Assembly: GCF_900156495.1 (NCBI RefSeq)
Contig: NZ_FTNT01000011.1
Span: forward strand, 1 to 64,000
Reading direction: 5' to 3'
Length of the DNA: 64,000 bases
Source: Williamsia sterculiae
Lineage (GTDB): Bacteria; Actinomycetota; Actinomycetes; Mycobacteriales; Mycobacteriaceae
In this document: piece by piece, positions 27,103-35,607 of the stretch
How positions within the stretch are numbered: position 1 is the first letter of the stretch
Layout: every line of letters starts with the position of its first letter
Notes under the pieces: generated by a model
What the model was told of the DNA's origin: nothing
Seen by the model: only the letters and a program-made list of their open reading frames with translations
Database searches by the model: none
Position numbers and translations under genes: made by a program

Positions 27103-28214
27103 GGTTGCCCTTCCTTCGCGGTCCGGCGGTTGATCATGTGCTGGATCTTGCGGTTCTTGAAGTCGTCACCCACCGATGAATACAACGCGGTCGTTGACGA
27201 GTTCAGGTGGGCGAGCTGCTGCTGAACGAACTGTTCTTTGTAGTCGGCTTCTAGCAGGTGGGTGGTGTACTAATGCCGAAGCGCGTGCAGACACAGTTCG
27301 GTGGGAAGCCCGGCCCGGTCGCGGTGAAAGGCGAACGAACGTCCCAAGGTGCCGAGAGTGATCCGCTCGCCGCGTTCGCTGGGCCATAACGCCCGTGATC
27401 GCTCGGCGGTGGTGAATATTTCGCGGCCGTCAGTGCACCAATACTCGAGCAGCTCGACCACCCAGGCGAAGCCGGGAACGGTGAGAACCGTCCGTCGCCG
27501 GGGGCCCGAGCCACGTGTTCCTTTGGCCCATCGCACGGTCAACGCACCGTAGCGTCTGTACTGCGGCACGTAGGGATTCGGCCCGAAATCGATGGTGTCG
27601 AGCATCGTCAGCTCGCGGCGGCGCAGCCCGTAGGCGTAGGCCACCTTGAATGCCATGGAGTCACGCATCACCGTGCGCCATTGTTTTCGGTTCCGGGCGT
27701 GCAGGTCGTCGACATAGTCGTCGATGCAGTCGAACACCTGTTGCAGCTCCGGTCTGGTAAAGGCCCGCCGCCGTGTCGGCATCGCATCATCGGCGCTGTG
27801 TCGCGGGGTGTTCCATTCGAACCGGATCTGGATGGGATGGGTGCCGAAGTACTTATCGCACACCTCGGTCCACATGTACCGCGGATCGGAGATGTACTCG
27901 CAGAACATCGCGATCGCATTGCTATACGTTCGCAACGTGCGCACCGTGATCGCTGAACTCGCCAGTCGTCGTTCGGCCATATAGTCATCGAGATCCTGCG
28001 GCCGCCAATGCCACGGATACTCGTTGGTGTAGGTGAAGAATCGGTCGACGAGCTGACAGCGTGGCGTGATCGTCGCCGGCACCAGCCCTCGAGCGAGCTG
28101 CTGCGAGCGCCAGCCGTCGAGCATCGCCTCATACACACGGTCCTCCGCGCGGATCACACCAACATCGCTGGTGGAAAACACCTTTGGTGCGAAACCAGGT
28201 AATTCCTCGGACAC
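27099..28214 (-). pseudogene. Tyrosine recombinase (first gene of a recombinase trio) with in-frame TAG
   Basis: A 371-codon recombinase interrupted once. The core-binding domain (YEAMLDGWRSQQLARGLVP, ITVRTLRTYSNAIAMFCEYI) and catalytic Arg I (AYGLRRRELTMLD) are intact. The His-x-x-Arg motif HALRH is followed directly by TAG (27272-27270), where homologues normally have Ser or a similar residue, and then by YTTHLLEADYKEQF, LAHLNSSTTALYSSV with the nucleophilic Tyr, and the end AKEGQP. Without readthrough the protein lacks the active Tyr. One base change would restore it. Adjacent genes overlap by 4 nt. Confidence 0.75.
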
Positions 28215-28232
28215 TTCCGGATCACCTCATAA

Positions 28233-28245
28233 CGTCACAGTGACG
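28233..28245. promoter_or_regulatory. CGTCAC-A-GTGACG palindrome upstream of the recombinase trio
   Basis: A perfect 13-base palindrome about 20 bases upstream of the first recombinase start, shared in core with the palindrome at 23337-23350 (CGTCAC-CC-GTGACG). It may be the operator of the element-encoded XRE protein. A core of this kind can occur by chance in high-GC DNA. Confidence 0.4.
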
Positions 28246-29199
28246 ATTAGCGAAGCGGCCCGGCCTCGCGCGCGGGCATGACGAATACCGGCCATGTGCG
28301 TAAGGAGGGGCAAGTGCGTCAGACGTCCAGGCCGGGCTCAACACTGGTCACACCTGGAAAGAACTCGATCAGCCTGTGCAGGAATCGATCATCTAACGAA
28401 TGAAACGTAGCCCGACCAGCGCGAAGCCAGCAACGCGTGCCACACAGTGTTTGACCCGATGCTCATCACATCCGTTGCACAGCAACGACTGCCGGAATAC
28501 TCACCGAGCTGCGAGTCCTTGCATCTACTGCAACTCGCTATGTTTGCTCGCCGATAAGAAACATTATGTCAGGTTAAGGCTGGAAAGCTTTCTCTTGGGT
28601 CTCTAGGTTTCTCTCAATGGGTGTCGGGTGACACCGCACCTGAGACTTTGCCACCCTAGATTGAGACTCGATGACAGCTGTTCCTCCACCGAAACTACGG
28701 GTCGGCGCTCCCAAGAAGGTGTCATCACTGCCAACTACGGTGTCATCCGACATGGTCCTGAGCATAATTGCGAAAATCACTGTCGGACAGCGGCATGGGA
28801 CACGAACATCATCTTCGGCCAGCGGTAGATGTCTGTGATGATGAACTGTTCGTGAGGATGATCGCTGACCGCATCAGTCGAGTTACACGACCACTGCGGC
28901 GGTTACGTGATCGAACAGAAACGGTGACCTCACCGATATCCCGACTGCGCTCGTCCGCATGGGGATCACCGAAGGCATCCGTTGTACACGGGAGCATCGA
29001 GCGGAAACGGGCTCAAAATCAATTGCCCGATATGACTTATTCGGCTCACGTTGATCACGCGCCCCAGATCGACCTCACCATTGCTCGGACACGGTCTCGA
29101 TGATGTATCCGGAGAGCGTTGATCAGCATGCTCCGTGCGGATCAATAGTCCGAGACGTACCACCTATGCGCGCAATACCGACGGATTCATGCGGGCGAT
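28246..29199. other. Gene-free stretch containing IS-end-like repeat copy B
   Basis: About 950 bases without a supportable gene. The only recognisable structure is the repeat at 28622-28735. Composition is less GC-rich than that of the flanking chromosome, in keeping with old accessory DNA. Confidence 0.4.
28622..28735. repeat. IS-end-like repeat, copy B
   Basis: It starts TGTCGGGTGACA, continues with TGAGACTTTGCCACCC and TGAGACTCGATGACAGCTG, and ends CTCCCAAGAAGGTGTC. Its first half matches copy A at 18544-18600 almost base for base; the second half matches copy A with an insertion between. A further GAACAGAAACGGT is shared (28914 and 18634). The repeated TGTCGGGTGACA/GGTGTCA motifs resemble IS21-family ends, so these are probably two remnants of one element type. 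Confidence 0.5.
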
Positions 29200-29227
29200 G
29201 CCTCCGACAAGGCCACGTGTCGGAGGC
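29200..29227 (-). terminator. Hairpin terminator after the PLDc_N gene
   Basis: GCCTCCGACA and TGTCGGAGGC form a perfect 10-bp stem with an 8-base loop, immediately downstream of the minus-strand gene that ends at 29229. Confidence 0.6.
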
Positions 29228-29228
29228 C

Positions 29229-29600
29229 TCATCCCTCCTGTTCGCGCCGACGGCGTTGGATCTCACCTTCGCGGCGCTGGGCCTCGGCGCGTTCACGAAC
29301 CTGCCGCAGAAATTCCGCGTCCGCCTCCGGGTCCTGAGGTATGAATCGACCTGGGTGGTCGTACTCGGGAAACCCCATCGCCGACGCACGACCCGGGGCG
29401 TCCCGCGACACGCGGCCGGAGAACGCAGCGGCGGGCCGTCCCGCGATGAACCACACAACCGAGCCGACCAGCGGCAACACGATCACCAGGAGCAACCACG
29501 CCCACCGCGGGATACCGCGCACCAGCGCCCCGTCGCTGGACACGATGTCGACCAGCGCCGCGATCATCACCAGCAGCACAATCGCACCCATGTACGGCAC
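29229..29600 (-). CDS. PLDc_N-domain small membrane protein
   Basis: A 123-aa protein with two helices in the N-terminal half (MGAIVLLVMIAALVDIVSS, then PRWAWLLLVIVLPLVGSVVWF). Together these form the PLD-nuclease N-terminal domain common in short actinobacterial membrane proteins, with the conserved GRP after the second helix. The C-terminal 60 residues are charged and helical (RQVRERAEAQRREGEIQRRR), probably a cytosolic coiled coil. The GTG at 29600 is preferred because GGGAG precedes it. Role unknown. Confidence 0.75.
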   Translation of the reverse strand: MPYMGAIVLLVMIAALVDIVSSDGALVRGIPRWAWLLLVIVLPLVGSVVWFIAGRPAAAFSGRVSRDAPGRASAMGFPEYDHPGRFIPQDPEADAEFLRQVRERAEAQRREGEIQRRRREQEG

Positions 29601-29874
29601 GTGATCACACTCCCGTCGGCCCCGTGCGGGCAGCAGCAACCCTAACCTGTGAATCAGCTGTATGCGTGCGGATTGAACTTCTCCCCGTCTCAACCGGGCT
29701 CACAGGGTTGCCCACATCAGATGACGCCGGATATCGGTCGGATCGATGACCGTGCACTAGCGAGCCATCGTGTCTCGTTATATGGTCGACCGCATACGAG
29801 TCACTGTGTCTCATTAATGTGTCATCCCGCCGAGCACGTCGAATCACGTGCTCTCGCCATCGAAAGGGCTGCCC

Positions 29875-30780
29875 ATGCGTGTGTTTGTCACCGGCGCGAC
29901 CGGTTGGATCGGCACTGCCACCGTTCACGAGCTCATCTCCGCGGGACATGATGTGGTCGGTCTCGCTCGTTCCGATTCGTCCGCAGATCGGCTGCGCACA
30001 GCCGGCGCCGCCGCGCTACCTGGCGACCTCGACGACCTCGAGTCGTTGCGTCGCGGTGCCGTCGGAGCAGACGCCATCATTCACCTGGCGAACAAGCACG
30101 ACTGGGCCGACCCCGGGGGAACCGATCGCGCCGAGCGCGCGGCAGTCGAGTCGATGCTGGAAGTCGTCAGCGGAACTGACAAGGCCTTTCTCGTTGCCAA
30201 TGGTCTGTCCGGCCTCGTCGTCGGGCGAGCAGCAGTCGAATCAGACCCGTCACCGGCGATCGGGCCGGGGGCCGACAGGGGCGGGTCGGAGAACCTGGTC
30301 TTGGATGCAGCGCACGACGGCGTGCGTGGCATGGCCATCCGCTTCGCGCCCTCAGTGCACGGACACGGCGACTGGGGTTTCGTGAGATTTCTGGCCGACA
30401 TCGCGGTCGAACGGGGAGTCAGCGGTTACATAGACGAGGGAACCACACTGTGGTCGGCCGTTCACCGGCACGACGCCGCGCGACTGATTCGGCTGGGCAT
30501 CGAGATCGCACCGAGCGGAGCGCGATTGCACGCGGTCGCCGAGCAGGAGATCAGCACCCGAGCGATCGCCGAAGCACTGGGCTCGGCGCTCGACGTGCCC
30601 ATCGTATCGATCGCCGGCGACGACGCGGACCAGCACTTCGGTTTCATGGCAGAATTCTTCGGCTCGTCGATGACCGGCACGAGTGCGACGACCCGTTCCC
30701 TGACGGGATGGGAACCGACGCAGCCGCGACTGATCGACGACATCCGGTCCGGCGCCTACTCAGGACGCGTGGACCGATGA
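29875..30780 (+). CDS. NAD(P)-dependent epimerase/SDR-family protein
   Basis: A 301-aa extended/atypical SDR. The N-terminal Rossmann motif is GATGWIGTATVHELI (TGxxGxxG), followed by LPGDLDDLESLRRGAVGADAIIHLAN. No clear Tyr-x-x-x-Lys active-site pair is seen at the usual place, as in many atypical SDRs. C-terminal sequence (SAVHRHDAARLIRLGIE) agrees with the NmrA/epimerase type. It overlaps the DHA2 transporter by 4 nt (ATGA), so the two are co-translated. The likely role is oxidation or reduction of a small compound that the transporter exports (inference). Confidence 0.85.
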   Translation: MRVFVTGATGWIGTATVHELISAGHDVVGLARSDSSADRLRTAGAAALPGDLDDLESLRRGAVGADAIIHLANKHDWADPGGTDRAERAAVESMLEVVSGTDKAFLVANGLSGLVVGRAAVESDPSPAIGPGADRGGSENLVLDAAHDGVRGMAIRFAPSVHGHGDWGFVRFLADIAVERGVSGYIDEGTTLWSAVHRHDAARLIRLGIEIAPSGARLHAVAEQEISTRAIAEALGSALDVPIVSIAGDDADQHFGFMAEFFGSSMTGTSATTRSLTGWEPTQPRLIDDIRSGAYSGRVDR

Positions 30781-32300
30781 CCGGTAGCGAACGCTCGACT
30801 ACGACCAGGACATCATCTCCGCGACCGACAACGGATGCGTCGTCGACCAGATCACGCGAGAACTCGGTTCTCGCGGTGGTCTGCGCCTGCACTGTGCTCG
30901 TTGTCGGCTTCGTCGCCTCGATCAACCTCGCTGTTCCCGAACTCGCGGCCAGTGGACTGCACCCGTCGTCGACCGAGCTCCTCTGGATAGTCGATGCGTA
31001 CGTCGTGCTGTTCGCATGCCTGGTGATCCCTGCGGGTGCTGCCGGCGACCGATGGGGGCGAAAAGGGGCACTGACCCTGGGCATGCTCGTCTTCGGTGTC
31101 GGTGCGTTGCTCTCCGCAATCGCACCCGACGTGACGGTCATGCTCGTCGGGCGCGTGATCAGCGGCGTAGGTGCGGCGGCGGTTCTGCCCAGCGGGCTGG
31201 CGGTGGTGGTGCATGCCGTCGGCGCGAAGCGACGACCGCGAGCGATCGCGGTGTGGGCGGCGATGTCCGGAGTCGGAGGAGTTGTCGGCAATGTCGGCGG
31301 TGGTGTGCTGCTCCAGATCGGTTCGTGGCGGTGGATGTTCGCGGCCGTGGTACCCGCCGCGGTTCTGAGTGCAGGCCTCGTCGCCTCGGTTGCGTCGAGA
31401 TCACCACGGCACGAGCGGAAGATCGCACCGCCGGCCGTCGCGCTGTTGACCCTGGGCACGCTCGCCCTGTTGGTCGGGGTCATCCAGGGTCCCGTCGACG
31501 GGTGGACGAGCCCGACGGTGACAGATGCCTTCGCGGCGTCCGCGCTGATGTTCGTATGCTGGACGGTGTACGAACTCCGCAGCGCGGAGCCCCTTCTCGA
31601 TCCGCGTGTCTTTCGAACCTCGGCGGTGGCCACCGCGTGTGTGGGCATGCTCGTGGTGTTCTTCGGGATGTTCGGCTTCTTCTTCCTCAACGCCTCACTG
31701 CTCCAGTACAGCCGAGAATTCACCGCATTGGAGGCAGGGTTGGGGATAGTTCCGATGACCGTCCCACTCATCGTCGGTGCACGGGCTGTACCACGTCTTG
31801 TTCACCGCGTGGGTGATCGGATCGTTCTCGGCAGCGCCTTCGTTGCCATCTCCGGAGGACTCGCCGGAGTGGCGTCGGCGATTCACCAACCGTACGTCGT
31901 CTATGCGGCCTGGCTGGTGGTGATGGGCATCGGAATGACCTTGGCACTGCCCACTCTCACCATCGCGATCTCCGCGGCACTTCCGCCACGTCACGCAGGT
32001 GTCGCCGGTGGACTACAGGCAACGACGCGAGAACTCGGTAGCGCTCTCGGCGTCGCCGTGATGGGGACGATCCTGACCGCTGGATTCGACCATCGGCTCG
32101 CCGGCGGCACGCACCGAACCGTCGCACAGGCATTGTCCGCATCGCCCACGATGCATACCGCTGTCGTCGACGCCTATACGGCGAGCGCCCGTACATCCAT
32201 CCTCACGCTCGCGGCGATCGTGACCGTGACCGGAGCCCTCCTGCTGACAGCAACGGCCTTGGGCAATCGCACCGGTAGCGGCGACGCACATGCGCGGTGA
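30777..32300 (+). CDS. MFS multidrug-efflux transporter, DHA2 (14-helix) family
   Basis: A 507-aa transporter with about fourteen hydrophobic segments. DHA2 marks are the helix-1 stretch INLAVPELAASGLHPSSTELLWIVDAYVV, the loop-2 motif GDRWGRKGALTLGMLVFGVG, motif C in helix 5 (GGVVGNVGGGVLLQIGSWRWMF) and the tail segment ATTRELGSALGVAVMGT. It uses the proton gradient to export drugs or metabolites. The start overlaps the SDR gene by 4 nt. Confidence 0.9.
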   Translation: MTGSERSTTTRTSSPRPTTDASSTRSRENSVLAVVCACTVLVVGFVASINLAVPELAASGLHPSSTELLWIVDAYVVLFACLVIPAGAAGDRWGRKGALTLGMLVFGVGALLSAIAPDVTVMLVGRVISGVGAAAVLPSGLAVVVHAVGAKRRPRAIAVWAAMSGVGGVVGNVGGGVLLQIGSWRWMFAAVVPAAVLSAGLVASVASRSPRHERKIAPPAVALLTLGTLALLVGVIQGPVDGWTSPTVTDAFAASALMFVCWTVYELRSAEPLLDPRVFRTSAVATACVGMLVVFFGMFGFFFLNASLLQYSREFTALEAGLGIVPMTVPLIVGARAVPRLVHRVGDRIVLGSAFVAISGGLAGVASAIHQPYVVYAAWLVVMGIGMTLALPTLTIAISAALPPRHAGVAGGLQATTRELGSALGVAVMGTILTAGFDHRLAGGTHRTVAQALSASPTMHTAVVDAYTASARTSILTLAAIVTVTGALLLTATALGNRTGSGDAHAR

Positions 32301-32311
32301 CCGTGGCCGGC

Positions 32312-32662
32312 TCAGGCGTGGGGCTCCTCCACGAGCTCCGACTCCACCGGAAATTTCACCTCGAACTCCGTGCCGACGTCACCGATCGCATCCGACATCG
32401 CGGTGGTGACGATGACCCGGTCGTCGTAGACCTGCCGAATGCGCACTCGATGTCCCCGATGGACGAATCGGCCGAGTAGGAGAGCGAGACCGAGGTCCTC
32501 GAGTGCCTCCTCGGCAAGGTGCCAGTCGTCGACCGCTGCGAGCGGTCGACCCAGACGATCGATCGGGACCAGCTTCGGTGCAGCGGTTTCCATATCGATC
32601 CACCCGACGATCTCACCATCGTCGCGCCGATGCGGAATCCAATGCTCAGGTAACCCGGTCAC
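32312..32662 (-). CDS. Conserved hypothetical protein
   Basis: A 116-aa acidic protein with no recognised domain. The opening GLPEHWIPHRRDDGEIVGWI and the middle RFVHRGHRVRIRQVYDDRVIVTTAMSDA have a beta-rich, TM2-free pattern, possibly a small barrel. Convergent with the DHA2 transporter, 11 bases away. Function unknown. Confidence 0.65.
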   Translation of the reverse strand: MTGLPEHWIPHRRDDGEIVGWIDMETAAPKLVPIDRLGRPLAAVDDWHLAEEALEDLGLALLLGRFVHRGHRVRIRQVYDDRVIVTTAMSDAIGDVGTEFEVKFPVESELVEEPHA

Positions 32663-32754
32663 GGTGAGTTCTCCGATGCGGCTCGATCACGATGCGACGG
32701 TGTCGGACCATCCGATCACAGGCCCAACGCATTCGGCGCGCCGACACCGGTGGG

Positions 32755-33369
32755 TCACACGTAATGACCGACGACCCAACCCCGCCGGGCGTCCGGGCCC
32801 ACCTCGTCCACCTCGACACCGTCTTGGAACAACCCCTTCTGGACGACAGTTCCGTCTGCGACCGCAGACTGCCACGCTCTGATCGGTCCCTCACCCCACG
32901 GCTTGTGCGGCAACATGTCATCGAGCACGATCACCGTGTCGGCGCGGCTCAGACGTTTCATGTTGCGGAGGTCGGCGATGGCGACCTCGTACGTGTGCCC
33001 GCCGTCGATGAAGATCAGGTCGAATGTGGCATTCTCTGCAGTGTCGGCGAATTCCGGAACCGTCCGCGTCGAGTCACCGACGATCAAGGTGTGCCGGCCG
33101 GGGAACTCGTCGTCGATGTGCCGTTTCGCCGGAGTCGAGTACTCGTGTGCGAGCAGATCGAACGACGTGACGTGTGCGCCGGGGTTCGCGCTGAGAAAAG
33201 CGTGCGCGGACAGACCGGCGTTGAAACCGATCTCGGCGATGCTCCTGATTTCCGCACCGCGACTCCGGGCTTGCAAGAAGTCGATCTCTTCGGCGCTGAC
33301 GGACCCTTCGACGAACTGACCCTGTGAACGGGCGTCCTCGACGACGGTCAACAGACGCTCAACGCCCAC
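32755..33369 (-). CDS. Class I methyltransferase (Methyltransf_24, O-methyltransferase-like)
   Basis: A 204-aa SAM-dependent methyltransferase. Motif I is IAEIGFNAGLSAHAFLS, followed by THVTSFD-like strand-2 sequence (AHVTSFDLL) and the DLIFIDGGHTYEVAIADLRNM segment with the Asp-Gly-Gly-His characteristic of the Methyltransf_24 clan. These often methylate hydroxyl groups of small metabolites. The adjacent glycosyltransferase suggests a role in tailoring a glycolipid or glycoside (inference). Confidence 0.85.
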   Translation of the reverse strand: MGVERLLTVVEDARSQGQFVEGSVSAEEIDFLQARSRGAEIRSIAEIGFNAGLSAHAFLSANPGAHVTSFDLLAHEYSTPAKRHIDDEFPGRHTLIVGDSTRTVPEFADTAENATFDLIFIDGGHTYEVAIADLRNMKRLSRADTVIVLDDMLPHKPWGEGPIRAWQSAVADGTVVQKGLFQDGVEVDEVGPDARRGWVVGHYV

Positions 33370-33497
33370 GTGTCATCTCCCACATCGTTCGAGCACTCGA
33401 TCGACCTCGTACAGCCGACAGACATCTGACGAACAGCTTTGCACAGCTGGAGGGGACACATGCGCGAAAGGCGGCGGATGAATGTCCGGATCCGATG

Positions 33498-34754
33498 TCA
33501 CGACGTGACCGTGTCGGTATCGTCCAACACCTGTTCCACCAGGTCCACCGCGTTCTGAGCCCCGTGCTCACTGTCGATCTCGTCCGCGGCGGCAGACGCG
33601 TTGTCCCGGTACTCGGGGGCGGTGATCGCCGCGGTGATCGCGTCTGCGAGACCCTCCGATGACAGCCGTGGACGCGGGATGGTCGCCGAGCAGGCACCCA
33701 TACGCGTCAGGCGCGTTGCCCAGAACGGTTGGTCCCCGCCCGGTGACGGAACGGCGACGCTCGGTCGCCCGGCACGAAGCGCTGCCGCTGTCGTCCCTGC
33801 TCCGCAGGAATGGACGATGGCGGCCATCCGCGGGAAGAGCCACTCATGCGGCATCGGACCGATCAGGCACAGCGAGTCGTCGTGGGGCTCGGGAAAGCGG
33901 GTACCTCCCGACTGGATGATTCCTCGGACACCAGCCAGCCGGAGTCCGCCGTATACCGCCTCGGCCAGTGCACCGGCGGCAGCATCGGGAAGGATGAGGC
34001 TGCCGAATCCGACGTATACCGGCGGCGGCCCGGCCGCGAGAAACTCGACGAGCTCGGGGGTTGGGCGCCAGCCCGGAACAGGACGTGGCCACCGGTAGCC
34101 CGTGACATCAAGTCCTTGCCGCCAGTCGGCGGGCCTCGCCAGCACTGTCGGTGAGAACCCGTGCAGGATGGGCCATTGGTGATCGGTTCGGCATCGACGC
34201 GAGGCACGGGCCGAACGCCGCGGCAGGCCCAGTTCGTCGCGGAATCCGGCGATCGTGCTGCTGTAGATGCGGTCGAACCACCGCGTGAGCGATGTCCCGA
34301 CTGCGCGGTTCACCACGGGGCCGCCGTTCCAACCGCCGACCAGAGCGGGCGGGAACTCGGCCGTGGTCGACAGCGGCTGCAGGCGTAAACCCATGCTGGG
34401 AACGTCGCGAGCCTCGGCCAGTGGATGTCCGGCCAGTTCCGCGAATGGGGTCATGAGGACGATGTCGGCAGGCACGTCCTCCACGGCCGCGAGAAGGTTA
34501 CGGCCGAGTTGCCGCATTCCGGCCGGCTTCACCATCTGCATGGCCAGCTTCATCGGGTCTTGTGTACTCCGATCCGCCGAGGTGTCGAGCGTGAAATCGA
34601 CCGGTATCGCGGCGAGATCCAGCTCGGTGACCTCGTCGGCCAGCTCCGTGTTGGTGGTCATGGTCACGTGGTGTCCGGCATCGGTGAGAGCGCATCCGAC
34701 ATCGGTGAGGGGCATGATGTCACCGCGGGATCCGTACGCGGCTATGAGGATCAC
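33498..34754 (-). CDS. Glycosyltransferase family 1 (UDP-glycosyltransferase/sterol-glucosyltransferase type)
   Basis: A 418-aa GT-B enzyme that transfers sugars to lipids or other hydrophobic acceptors. The N-terminal strand VILIAAYGSRGDIMPLTDVGCAL is typical. The C-terminal nucleotide-sugar domain has PVYVGFGSLILPDA, MPHEWLFPRMAAIVHSCGAGTTAAALRAGRPSVAVP and GGDQPFWATRL. GTG 34754, which has AGGTGG about 6 bases upstream, is preferred; GTG 34763 is an alternative. The upstream DNA is the antisense of a paralogous fragment on the plus strand, so the gene may have lost its original promoter. Confidence 0.85.
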   Translation of the reverse strand: MILIAAYGSRGDIMPLTDVGCALTDAGHHVTMTTNTELADEVTELDLAAIPVDFTLDTSADRSTQDPMKLAMQMVKPAGMRQLGRNLLAAVEDVPADIVLMTPFAELAGHPLAEARDVPSMGLRLQPLSTTAEFPPALVGGWNGGPVVNRAVGTSLTRWFDRIYSSTIAGFRDELGLPRRSARASRRCRTDHQWPILHGFSPTVLARPADWRQGLDVTGYRWPRPVPGWRPTPELVEFLAAGPPPVYVGFGSLILPDAAAGALAEAVYGGLRLAGVRGIIQSGGTRFPEPHDDSLCLIGPMPHEWLFPRMAAIVHSCGAGTTAAALRAGRPSVAVPSPGGDQPFWATRLTRMGACSATIPRPRLSSEGLADAITAAITAPEYRDNASAAADEIDSEHGAQNAVDLVEQVLDDTDTVTS

Positions 34755-35046
34755 TGCTGCCACCTTGCGTGCAGGACTTCCCAGCGTCGCGGTGCCGGGG
34801 ATCATGGATCAACCGTTCTGGGCGCGGCGCCTACATCACCTGGGTGTGAGCCCGCCCTCGCTGGCTCGGACAGCGCTCACCGCGGACGACCTCGCCGCCG
34901 CGATCACGACCGTGGTCACCGATCCGTCCCACGGTCGGAATGCTCAGGACCTCGCCGCTCGCATCGGGGCGGAGGACGGTCCGCGGCACGCGGTGGAGGT
35001 CATCGAACGGTTGTTGGACGGGTACGAGACCCCGACGACGAGGTGA
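34753..35046 (+). pseudogene. Glycosyltransferase family 1, C-terminal fragment (inverted paralogue)
   Basis: The plus strand encodes TAATLRAGLPSVAVPGIMDQPFWARRL, then ALTADDLAAAITTVVTDPSHG and PRHAVEVIERLLDGYETPTTR up to the stop at 35046. This matches the C-terminal 95 residues of the minus-strand glycosyltransferase's family (compare AALRAGRPSVAVP and GDQPFWATRL). The N-terminal 300 or so residues are absent, and the fragment begins at the exact start of the minus-strand gene. It is a leftover of a paralogue placed head-to-head. Confidence 0.75.
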
Positions 35047-35052
35047 CGAGAC

Positions 35053-35086
35053 ATCCCGGGGCCGGCATTGCCGCCGACCCCGGGAT
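35053..35086. terminator. Bidirectional terminator hairpin
   Basis: ATCCCGGGG and CCCCGGGAT form a 9-bp stem around a 16-base loop that can also pair. It lies between converging frames (the glycosyltransferase fragment and the secreted-protein gene). Confidence 0.5.
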
Positions 35087-35101
35087 CACGTCGCGGAGGG
35101 G

Positions 35102-35464
35102 TCAGTGCTTGGCCGGTTTGCAGGCCGCACGGTAGTCGTGAACCGGTTTTCTCGCCGCCCGCAACTCCTGGACCTCTTGCTTGTGTCCCTTGCGGAAGCT
35201 CTTCCATTCCGTCTTGCGCTGGTCCTTGGGCAGAGTGCGCACCTTGGCGATCTCCGCGGCCAGGTCCGGATGCTTGGCGAGCACGGCGGCGATTTGCGGC
35301 GCGGCTTGTGCCTTGGCTGCCGCCTTGGCCTGGGGATCACAGTGCGGGGTGTCCGCCGATGCCGTTGCCGGGATGATCCCGGCCAGGCCGATTCCGACAG
35401 CGATGGTCGCTGCCGCGCCGACGCGACGGGTCCAGGTCATCGTCGATGGATGGGTGATGGTCAT
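35102..35464 (-). CDS. Small secreted protein with signal peptide
   Basis: A 120-aa protein. The first 36 residues form a signal peptide (basic TWTRRVG, hydrophobic AAATIAVGIGLAGIIP, cleavage near ATASA-DT). The mature part of about 85 residues is helical and Ala/Lys-rich (DPQAKAAAKAQAAPQIAAVL, then RKGHKQEVQELRAARKPVHDYR) with two Cys that could form a disulfide. ATG 35464 is preceded by GAGGAGA. It is somewhat like haemophore-related small secreted proteins of this order, but I cannot confirm that. Confidence 0.65.
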   Translation of the reverse strand: MTITHPSTMTWTRRVGAAATIAVGIGLAGIIPATASADTPHCDPQAKAAAKAQAAPQIAAVLAKHPDLAAEIAKVRTLPKDQRKTEWKSFRKGHKQEVQELRAARKPVHDYRAACKPAKH

Positions 35465-35607
35465 CTGAGATCTCCTCGGTTCTGGTGTTCGGCGAAGGCG
35501 ATACCTCCGATGCACAACCTGCCGAGTGATTCTGAGAGACATCTGAAATAGAGGGACAGCGCAGACCATCTTCACCAAACCTTCAGGAGATCTCGCACCC
35601 GCCCGGC

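Noticed and set aside
27270-27272. Programmed stop-codon readthrough or selenocysteine/pyrrolysine at the TAG in the recombinase gene
   Set aside because: The neighbouring recombinase genes are also damaged, no recoding element is evident, and one base change from a Ser codon explains the TAG.
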